A DNA stretch of 53,360 nt, taken from an uncultured Paracoccus sp. GTDB lineage: Bacteria; Pseudomonadota; Alphaproteobacteria; Rhodobacterales; Rhodobacteraceae. A model generated the notes under the pieces. The model ran no database searches and was not told the origin of the DNA. It was given only the letters and a program-made list of their open reading frames with translations. The first letter of the stretch is position 1. Each line of letters begins with the position of its first letter. The DNA lies in assembly GCF_947487305.1 (NCBI RefSeq), contig NZ_CANKWH010000019.1:1-53360 (forward strand), in the 5' to 3' direction. Shown here piece by piece: positions 22,105 to 28,386 of the stretch. Position numbers and translations under genes: made by a program.

Positions 22105-22186
22105 TGTCGTCTATGCTTTTCAGGTTTGCAGACCTGATTGCGTGATCCCCCCCGCCGGGTTCCCCGCGCGGGGGTTTCATTTTTCG
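22105..22186 (+). ncRNA. Antisense RNA (ctRNA) upstream of repC
   Basis: Downstream of the promoter at 22070 lie a first stem-loop (CAGGT / ACCTG, 22121-22136) and a GC-rich hairpin (CCCCCGC / GCGGGGG) followed by TTTCATTTTT, a clear intrinsic terminator. A short two-hairpin RNA opposite the repC leader matches the counter-transcribed incompatibility RNA that represses repC in repABC plasmids, where it lies between repB and repC. The ends are estimates. Confidence 0.75.
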
Positions 22187-22293
22187 GGCTCTGGTTGGTG
22201 CTCTCGCTCTGTTCTGTCTTTACTGTGCGGTGAAGGGTTCGGCAGCATGGCGGCAGGAGATGCAGATCTTGCAGCTTGGGACTGCTGCCGTGT

Positions 22294-22983
22294 CTAATAG
22301 CGAACCACCTCGAAACCATGCGTGCCAAAGGTGTCGGTCCATTCGACGCCAACCCCGCGATAGCGGCCGGCCGCGATGCAGGGCCCATCGGGGTGCAGGT
22401 TGGTGTCGAGCCAGGCCGGCGCAGCGGTGATGCTGAAGCCTGCCCAACTGAAATCACCCTGCAGACCATAGCTCCCGAGCCGGGTCATGGCCTTCTGTCG
22501 GTGGCAGACATCGCGATCGCCGTTGCTGGTCGTGCCGGCAAAGGCGTACCAGTCGATGTCATAGACCCGGATCGACCGAACGACATCGAAAGCCGGGTCG
22601 GCAATGTCGACGTCGGCGGCCGGGCTGCCGGCGATATTGACCGCCAGGTCCCGCCCAGACCGGCCCTCCGGCATCTCGCTCTGCGCAGGAGGGGCTGTTG
22701 CGGCAATAGACCAGATGCGATCAGCCGGTGATTGAGTTCCAAAACTTGCCCGCATCGGACAACGCCAGATCTGCAGGGGTGGCTCAATCGGCCAAGGGGT
22801 GATCCGACGGACAAACTCGGCGCGGGCGGCAGTGCATTCGACTGAGCTGGGCCAACCCCCGGACAGGCACAGCAGGATGGCGCAATCGATCGGATAGGAC
22901 TGTGCCGGGCCGGTTGTCGGAATGGTCAAGAGGCCCGCCAGGGCAGCAGCGACCGCGCTGCGCGTGTAGGTAATCCGATTCAT
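22294..22983 (-). CDS. Secreted TrbM-like protein
   Basis: A 229-residue protein with a signal peptide (residues 1-28, ending TTGPAQS). After it, PIDCAILLCLSGGWPSSVECTAA and ITPWPIEPPLQIWRCPM place four Cys as in TrbM-type conjugation proteins (C-x-x-x-x-C-L-x-G then C, C). The C-terminal half is beta-rich and Asp-rich (RVYDIDWYAFAGTTSNGDRDVC) and is not part of TrbM as I know it. Periplasmic location is likely. It is divergent from the RcgA-like gene, and the 39-base palindrome touches its start codon. A -10-like TATAAT lies so close to the ATG that the mRNA may be leaderless. Confidence 0.65.
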   Translation of the reverse strand: MNRITYTRSAVAAALAGLLTIPTTGPAQSYPIDCAILLCLSGGWPSSVECTAARAEFVRRITPWPIEPPLQIWRCPMRASFGTQSPADRIWSIAATAPPAQSEMPEGRSGRDLAVNIAGSPAADVDIADPAFDVVRSIRVYDIDWYAFAGTTSNGDRDVCHRQKAMTRLGSYGLQGDFSWAGFSITAAPAWLDTNLHPDGPCIAAGRYRGVGVEWTDTFGTHGFEVVRY

Positions 22984-23022
22984 GTCATTATACCTATTTG
23001 CAGTGCAACTAGGTATAATGAC
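22984..23022. promoter_or_regulatory. 39-base nested palindrome, operator/divergent promoter
   Basis: Arms GTCATTATACCTA (22984-22996) and TAGGTATAATGAC (23010-23022) are perfect inverses; inside lies TTGCA-G-TGCAA (22998-23008), itself a perfect palindrome on the same axis. Each arm carries TATAAT, so the site offers symmetric -10 elements facing both ways. Probably bound by a dimer or tetramer controlling the genes at 22983 and perhaps 23361. Confidence 0.7.
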
Positions 23023-23360
23023 TACGCCAACTATTCGCCGGTAGCAACTGGTGATTGTGTGTAATGGCTTGCCTCTACCGCCCCTGACAGGCGAAAGAAG
23101 AAGTTCGACGGTACAGAAATCTGAGAAATCTCGCCGGTGTTCCAGCGATAGTGGGCCCGCGTAACGTCGTCCTCCACGGTCGTATGGGTCAGGGTCGCTT
23201 CGCGCCTCGTCGTTTGATCATGGGGCTCCATCTCGCCGCTCCGCTGCTAATCAACTTCAGGTTTTAGTCACTCGCCTCACAGCTGAGCTTTCTAAGGGGA
23301 CAAAGTCACGATACAATACGAACAACGGCGAAACGATACGAAATCGGGGCGCGTAAGAAG
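23023..23360. other. Upstream region of the RcgA-like gene
   Basis: About 340 bases. A minus-strand 66-codon frame (23031-23231) exists but lacks a convincing ribosome site and family likeness. AAGGGG at 23295-23300 stands in the frame of the RcgA-like gene, so its true start may be farther upstream at a rare start codon. Confidence 0.35.
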
Positions 23361-24974
23361 TTGTTAAAAAACGGCAAATATTTCATTGCACCGCCGAAGG
23401 ACGGTGGTGATTTCAAGGAGCTTTTCAGATTCGCCGCTGCGGCTGGAGCAGGTCGACCGGTCACGAAAGACGGATTTCCGGATGGCCCCTGGACCGCAGA
23501 ACTTCTTGCTGAGGCGATTTCACGGATAGACGCAAACCGGACCGGTATCGACCTGCGAACCATCCAGCTCTGGTTCCAGGCAAACGAGAAGGGCATCAGC
23601 TCGGCAAACATTCGTTGGCTCGCAAGGGTATTTGGCTGTGATGATCCGGGCGCAACCAGCGAATGGCAGGTCGAACTGAGCGCCGCGCAAGCACGGTTGA
23701 CGACAAGGAGACGAGAACGGAAGGACCCGACAGACAGTATTCAGCTGCCGAGCCCAGATATCATCCGATCTGTTCCCGCCGATCAGGAGACAAGACCTCC
23801 CGATACATCATGGTCGGATACAGACCCGACACGCTCGGCGCAGCGGTTGAGCCTGGTGACGATGTCCGAGGCAATCTTCACGCGCGGCTCGCCACTGAAT
23901 CTGCCTGCAACGGTGTTCGGGGGCGCCGTAGCACTTGGATTCCTCTCATATTTCCTGCGGGTTCACAACGTCACCTACACCTTGGCGACTGGTGACGAAA
24001 AACAGGTTGGGTTCCTCTGGGCACCGAACTGGACATTCCTGTTCATGGTCAGTTTGCCCTTGTTCTTCACCTTTGTGATAAATCTCCTGATCTACTGGAA
24101 GGAAGACGGTCGACCGACGCTCGTCGGGCCAGCAAACAGGACCGAAGGCGAACGCACCTGGGAGCGCAATGTCGAGGCTTCCTCATATACCTTCTGGGTC
24201 GTCCTCATCATCTGCTTGCTGTTCGCGGGGATCCTGCAATGGATCAGTGTGCGGTTGATACCGTTGGTGACCGGGACAGGAAATTATCCAATGGATTGGG
24301 GACTGATCGCCATTGTTCGGCCCGATCTTATTTCGTCAACCGAAGCGATTGTCTTCACGGGTCTCGCCTACCTTTATATGAGCATCTGTTTCTACATCCT
24401 ATTCTCTGGATTTATCCTGCTCTACTCGATCGTCGATGATTTCATCTTTTCTTCGCGGATGATCGACACCAATTCCGGGATTCGCCATCAGGACAACATC
24501 CAAGTGGCTGGGATGAGGATCATCATCGGAATCTTTCGATGTGCCGTTTTGGGAATCGTGGTTTCCATATGCATGAAGCTTCAAAGCGCCTATCTGGCGT
24601 CGAATGGGACCAGCATTTCGTCCTGGCTGGTCAACGACATGATCTCTGTCCTGTCCGGGCGGCAAACCGCAGGTTTCGAGGTGAGCTATAGCGTGCCGAC
24701 ACATTACAGCAGCCTCGTCGTTGTGCTGGCGAGCTGCGTGGTCTTCTTCTTTTGCGCTGTTCGAATGACAACTTTCGCAGATTTCCAGGCGCCACTGCGG
24801 AGGATGGGTGTGATCATCGTTGTGCTGGTCGCCGGCTATTTGCTCATCGGTGCCTTCCCAGGCTTCTCGATCCCATTGATCGCGGCAGCAATCCTCGCCT
24901 TTTTCAGCCTGCTGTCCCCGGGGTTTCCCAATGGCCGCCCGACCAAGCAGAGAGACAACCAAAGTGTTTCATAG
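23361..24974 (+). CDS. RcgA-like multi-pass membrane protein with N-terminal HTH-like region
   Basis: A 537-residue protein. The first about 125 residues are soluble and resemble a DNA- or ligand-binding domain (IDLRTIQLWFQANEKGISSANIRWLARVFG). From about residue 190 there are seven or eight hydrophobic segments, for example FGGAVALGFLSYFL, FLFMVSLPLFFTFVINLLIY, FWVVLIICLLFAGIL, and MGVIIVVLVAGYLLIGAF. The layout and the following hydrolase gene match the RcgA (putative transporter)/RcgR pair described on rhizobial conjugative plasmids as regulators of transfer. The family assignment is from memory. The TTG start is provisional, since the frame stays open upstream. It overlaps the next gene by 44 bases. 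Confidence 0.65.
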   Translation: MLKNGKYFIAPPKDGGDFKELFRFAAAAGAGRPVTKDGFPDGPWTAELLAEAISRIDANRTGIDLRTIQLWFQANEKGISSANIRWLARVFGCDDPGATSEWQVELSAAQARLTTRRRERKDPTDSIQLPSPDIIRSVPADQETRPPDTSWSDTDPTRSAQRLSLVTMSEAIFTRGSPLNLPATVFGGAVALGFLSYFLRVHNVTYTLATGDEKQVGFLWAPNWTFLFMVSLPLFFTFVINLLIYWKEDGRPTLVGPANRTEGERTWERNVEASSYTFWVVLIICLLFAGILQWISVRLIPLVTGTGNYPMDWGLIAIVRPDLISSTEAIVFTGLAYLYMSICFYILFSGFILLYSIVDDFIFSSRMIDTNSGIRHQDNIQVAGMRIIIGIFRCAVLGIVVSICMKLQSAYLASNGTSISSWLVNDMISVLSGRQTAGFEVSYSVPTHYSSLVVVLASCVVFFFCAVRMTTFADFQAPLRRMGVIIVVLVAGYLLIGAFPGFSIPLIAAAILAFFSLLSPGFPNGRPTKQRDNQSVS

Positions 24975-25971
24975 TTGGTTGGATCGGTGGGATGAATGGC
25001 GGGCCAAGCAGGGTAATGAGGTCAAAGAGCCGACGTCTTACGAGCTCGACGCGGAGCGGGCGTTTCCGGGCGCGGGTAGTTTGTCGGGAGTTGACGATTT
25101 CTGCGCCCTATCCGAATTGGCGATGGCTGATCGTTCCTTCTATGATCCACCAAACGGCGATCGCGGGGACTTCCTCAGAAAGAATGAGTGGCTTACATTT
25201 TCATCGGACCTTTCGACCGACATCGAGGTCAATAATCAGGTCTGGGTAAAGATTACGGAAGGAAAGCCGAGAGATCGAGCGGTTGTCGTCTTCCACCATT
25301 GGAATGCCAGGAAGTGGAACAGCCCACTTGCCAGGTTTCTTGCGAAACGCGGTTTCACGGTCGCCGAAATTTGCATGCCATATCATTTCCAGCGCAGTCG
25401 ACCTGGATCGCTCTATGCCGACTACATGCTTAGCGCAAACCTTGGTCGAACGTTACAGTCCGTGCGGCAATCCGTGTGGGATGGCCGAAAGCTGATATCC
25501 TGGTTGAAGAGTGACGGGTTCGGCGAAATATCGGTGCTCGGCCTGAGCCTGGGCTCATGGAGCGCGGGCCTGGTCGCTGCTCATGACGGTGCCGTATCGA
25601 AGGCTGCACTTTTCCTGACAGGGGAAAGTCTGGCGGACATGGTTTGGACGGGTCGTGCGACCGAGGCGATCCGAGCTAGCCTGGCGCCAAAGATCGGGCT
25701 CTGCGAGTTTCGAAGGGCATGGGCACCACTTGATCTGGGGAACTACGCTGGTTCCCTGGCACGGCGCGAACTGGATCTTCTCCTGGTGTTGGCCAAGCGA
25801 GATCGAGTGGTGCTGCCGGAGTTCGCGCGACAATTTATTCACCAGCTGCGGGACGCCGGAGCGCGGCCGAGCGTCCGAGAGTTGAATTGCGGCCATTACT
25901 CGCTGGCATTGCCCCCTTATAATTTGCTGGCAGGCGCAAGCTTGTATCGGTTTCTGAATCCCCGCATTTGA
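24931..25971 (+). CDS. RcgR-like alpha/beta hydrolase (putative quorum lactone hydrolase)
   Basis: A 346-residue cytosolic alpha/beta hydrolase. The nucleophile elbow is VLGLSLGSWSAG (Ser near residue 207), the oxyanion strand is VVVFHHWNARKW, the acid is probably Asp in LAKRDRVVLPEF, and the His is in ELNCGHYSLAL. The N-terminal about 90 residues (HSWLDRWDEWRAKQGNEV, etc.) are a helical lid or docking region. The partner gene upstream and the conjugation genes downstream fit RcgR, proposed to act on acyl-homoserine-lactone-like signals and regulate conjugation. Start uncertain: ATG 24931 lacks a good ribosome site and GTG 24963 is the alternative. Confidence 0.7.
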   Translation: MAARPSRETTKVFHSWLDRWDEWRAKQGNEVKEPTSYELDAERAFPGAGSLSGVDDFCALSELAMADRSFYDPPNGDRGDFLRKNEWLTFSSDLSTDIEVNNQVWVKITEGKPRDRAVVVFHHWNARKWNSPLARFLAKRGFTVAEICMPYHFQRSRPGSLYADYMLSANLGRTLQSVRQSVWDGRKLISWLKSDGFGEISVLGLSLGSWSAGLVAAHDGAVSKAALFLTGESLADMVWTGRATEAIRASLAPKIGLCEFRRAWAPLDLGNYAGSLARRELDLLLVLAKRDRVVLPEFARQFIHQLRDAGARPSVRELNCGHYSLALPPYNLLAGASLYRFLNPRI

Positions 25972-26088
25972 TCGGTCTCGGACGGCGGCACGGTCACTCG
26001 GATCCGCTGCGCCGGCAACTGCGGACCCTTCCGCGGCGCCCTACCGCGGCGCCGAGATTTGATCGAGGGCGCCTGCCGCCGACGGAAA

Positions 26089-26361
26089 TCAGAGGTCAAG
26101 CTCTTGAAGTTTATCGGAGAAGAACCTCGCCTCCTCGAAGACGCGCTGCCATTCCTGATCATAGCAGCGAAAAAACTGCTCAACCTCGCGGAAGTAGCGG
26201 TGAAAGTCGTCTTCGATCTCTTTCGCGTACTCTGCCAACAGGGCGGGGTCGTCAAATCCATCGGGAGGGATGGGCGGGAAGCAGATCTCCTGAGCTGAGG
26301 CGGACGGCCCGATCACCAGCCAAGTCAGGACCAGGATGTTGGGCACTGATCGCGTTGTCAT
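26089..26361 (-). CDS. Small secreted protein near the conjugation genes
   Basis: A 90-residue protein with a signal peptide (SVPNILVLTWLVIGPSASA, cleavage before QEICF). The mature part is short, acidic and helical (DDPALLAEYAKEIEDDFHRYFREVEQFFRCYDQEWQRVFEEARF) with two Cys that could form a disulfide. The start was chosen at the signal peptide; the longer frame has no ribosome site. It is divergent from the gene at 26501 and probably shares its control region. From memory, similar proteins occur beside conjugation genes in rhizobia. Function unknown. Confidence 0.65.
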   Translation of the reverse strand: MTTRSVPNILVLTWLVIGPSASAQEICFPPIPPDGFDDPALLAEYAKEIEDDFHRYFREVEQFFRCYDQEWQRVFEEARFFSDKLQELDL

Positions 26362-26458
26362 GGCTTGTAAATCCCTGACCAAAGGTCGTAAAAAAAATCT
26401 GAACGATCGGGGAGGAAATGTCAATTTACCTCCTTGCAAAGCAGATACGTAATTTGAT

Positions 26459-26482
26459 AGTCTGGTGCTGACGTGCCAGACT
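26459..26482. promoter_or_regulatory. Inverted repeat between divergent genes
   Basis: AGTCTGG (26459-26465) and CCAGACT (26476-26482) with a 10-base spacer, just upstream of ATG 26501 and in the divergent promoter region. Likely operator. Confidence 0.45.
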
Positions 26483-26500
26483 GATTTTGGAGCGCGTCGG

Positions 26501-26872
26501 ATGCCCAACCAGTTACAGGTTAGCAACGAGGTGCTCACCCTTGACATGTGCAGAGAAAAATTGCGGGACGGTTGGGAGCTTCACGTCGTATGCGCCGAAG
26601 ACCCCGTGCCGGCCCAGAACACGGTTCGAGGATCCTGGTATCTGGTTGCTTTTGAACCGGAAACGGCTCGTTGGGGCGTTGTCGTGGCGCAGCGAGACCT
26701 CTATCGGGAAAGGCGTCGCGCCCAAAGCCTCGGGCAAAAGCTCGACCCATCGGATTACGCTTACAGGGAAATCAAGACCACGACAGGGTTGTTCAACGCG
26801 CAGACAGAGCTTGGAATTTCTGCGGCCGTCATCCCTGGCGCGAAGGGCCTTATCATGGTCGCTCGGCTGTAA
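26501..26872 (+). CDS. Conserved protein before the virB operon
   Basis: A 123-residue cytosolic protein. It has an early helix (LTLDMCREKLRDGWELHVVCAEDP), a beta segment (VRGSWYLVAFEPETARWGVVVAQRD) and a C-terminal part FNAQTELGISAAVIPGAKGLIMVARL. No family recognised. The ATG follows the operator-like repeat at 26459; the longer frame starts inside that repeat. It ends about 50 bases before virB1 and overlaps the shadow frame that precedes it, so it may share the virB promoter. A regulatory role is possible from position. Confidence 0.6.
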   Translation: MPNQLQVSNEVLTLDMCREKLRDGWELHVVCAEDPVPAQNTVRGSWYLVAFEPETARWGVVVAQRDLYRERRRAQSLGQKLDPSDYAYREIKTTTGLFNAQTELGISAAVIPGAKGLIMVARL

Positions 26873-26924
26873 GCCGTACACGCCACCGGCATCACGCGTC
26901 CAGCGGCAGCCTCAGCGCGATCAT

Positions 26925-27641
26925 GGGGGTTTCTTCCGGCACTTACTTGTTCCCGTTGCGAGATGTGCCCTCATCGCAACCGTTCTGGCTCTGCCCGCGA
27001 CCACACAAGCCGACGTCATCCGCTTCGGCGCCGCGTCCAACGGCGCGACGCCCAGCATCGACCCCCGCCAGCGTGCCGTTTATCGCTACGATCGGCGCGG
27101 CGCGCTGATCCTGCCGCCGGAACCGGAAGGCGCACCGCCGGACGAGCTGGCACCGGCGGGCAGATCCACCTCCGGCCAGATGAACTTCACCGCGGGAGAG
27201 ATCCCGGTCGGCAGCTATCCGACGGCGCTGGCGGGGGTGCGGGCGACGGCCGCGCGCTACCAGAACCACCCGGCGATCACGGCGGCCGGCTTGAGCCGCG
27301 GCGAGTGGATGGCGCTGTTCCAGGCGATGATCTGGCAGGAATCCCGCTTCAATCCGGCGGCGGTGAGCCCCAAGGGGGCGCAGGGCTTGGCGCAGCTGAT
27401 GCCCGGCACCGCAGCGCGGCTTGGGGTAAACCCGCGCGACCCGATGCAGAATCTCGATGGCGGGGCGCGCTACCTGCTCACCCAGCTCGGCACCTTCCGC
27501 TCTCCGATTCTGGCGCTGGCGGCCTATAACGCCGGCCCCGGCGCCGTGCGCAAATATGGCGGTGTGCCGCCCTACCCGGAAACCCGGACCTACGTGCGGC
27601 GCATCCTGTCCCATCACGCAAGGCTGATGGCGTCCCGATGA
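26925..27641 (+). CDS. virB1: VirB1 lytic transglycosylase (start unresolved)
   Basis: Signal peptide LLVPVARCALIATVLALP, then a Pro-rich linker, then an SLT domain: MIWQESRFNPAAVSPKG with the catalytic Glu, AQGLAQLMPGTAARLGV, GGARYLLTQLG and ILALAAYNAGPGAVRKYGG. It locally opens peptidoglycan for assembly of the VirB channel. No ATG, GTG or TTG lies in frame just before the signal peptide. The ATG at 26923 is one base out of frame at a five-G run; six G would restore MGGFFRH and the signal. So either a frameshift, a sequencing error or an upstream TTG start (26487) applies. The coordinate given is the in-frame position next to that ATG. Confidence 0.8.
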   Translation, partial: GGFFRHLLVPVARCALIATVLALPATTQADVIRFGAASNGATPSIDPRQRAVYRYDRRGALILPPEPEGAPPDELAPAGRSTSGQMNFTAGEIPVGSYPTALAGVRATAARYQNHPAITAAGLSRGEWMALFQAMIWQESRFNPAAVSPKGAQGLAQLMPGTAARLGVNPRDPMQNLDGGARYLLTQLGTFRSPILALAAYNAGPGAVRKYGGVPPYPETRTYVRRILSHHARLMASR

Positions 27642-27736
27642 GGGGGTGGCGCATCTGATACCGGCCGGGGCGGTCCAAGGTATTGGGGACCGGTCCGCCC
27701 CGGCCTTCGATCCACGAAACCAGAAAGGAATCGCAG

Positions 27737-28108
27737 ATGCGAATTCTTATCACGACGCCTTGGGCAGAGACAAAGGCCGCCATCCCGTCCCGGTGGAGAT
27801 CGGGGAGAGGGGTCACCGTCCTGCTCCTGGCCATCCTGTTCCTTTCGGCCAACCACGCCCTGGCCCAGACAAGCGGCAGCGGCGGTGGCGTGCAATTCTC
27901 GAAGATCGACACGCTCGGCACCAGCTTCCTGACCTGGCTCAAGGGCAATCCGATCACCCTCTTCTTCACCGTGGCGCTGATCGTGACCGGACTTCTGGCG
28001 GCCTTCAACCGCATCAGCTGGATGTGGGTGCTGATGATCTGCATCGGCGCGTTCTTTGCCTTCGGCGCGAGCAATATCGTCAACCAGCTGAAAGCGGTGT
28101 TCACCTGA
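27737..28108 (+). CDS. virB2: VirB2 pilin subunit (TrbC/VirB2 family)
   Basis: A 123-residue prepilin. A long basic N terminus leads to the signal helix (VTVLLLAILFLSANHALAQ), after which the mature pilin carries two hydrophobic helices: NPITLFFTVALIVTGLLAAF and ISWMWVLMICIGAFFAFGA. This is the VirB2/TrbC hairpin that forms the conjugative pilus. AAAGGAA precedes ATG 27737. Its stop overlaps the virB3 start (TGATG). The extended signal region is longer than in Agrobacterium VirB2. Confidence 0.9.
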   Translation: MRILITTPWAETKAAIPSRWRSGRGVTVLLLAILFLSANHALAQTSGSGGGVQFSKIDTLGTSFLTWLKGNPITLFFTVALIVTGLLAAFNRISWMWVLMICIGAFFAFGASNIVNQLKAVFT

Positions 28109-28386
28109 TGAGCGAGCGCACGCCGGTCATTCTCGGCCTTTCGCGGCAGGCCAGCCTTGCCGGCCTGCCCATGCCCTATACGCTGGCGGTCGGGGCGCTG
28201 GTGATGCTGCCCTTCATTTGGTTCAAATGGATGCCCTGGCTCATGACCGGCCTTCTGTGGTACCCGGCCGCCCGCATCGCCACCATCATCAACCCCCATG
28301 GCCACCGAGTCCTGGCCGTCATCCTTCGGCGCACGCCGCCGCGCCTGGCTGCAAGGCGGGCGAAGCGGGTGCGGCGCCATGTTTAA
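28108..28386 (+). CDS. virB3: VirB3 inner-membrane protein
   Basis: A 92-residue protein. After the polar start ERTPVILGLSRQASLAGLPM it has one broad hydrophobic region (PYTLAVGALVMLPFIWFKW, then MTGLLWYPAARIATII) and a basic tail (RRTPPRLAARRAKRVRRHV). This is the VirB3/TrbD layout, a short protein associated with VirB4 in the inner membrane. The start overlaps virB2 and the end overlaps virB4, so the three are translated as a set. Confidence 0.9.
   Translation: MSERTPVILGLSRQASLAGLPMPYTLAVGALVMLPFIWFKWMPWLMTGLLWYPAARIATIINPHGHRVLAVILRRTPPRLAARRAKRVRRHV

Noticed and set aside
23031..23231. 66-codon minus-strand frame between the palindrome and the RcgA-like gene
   Set aside because: No convincing ribosome site and no family; left as non-coding although the residues are not clearly shadow-like.
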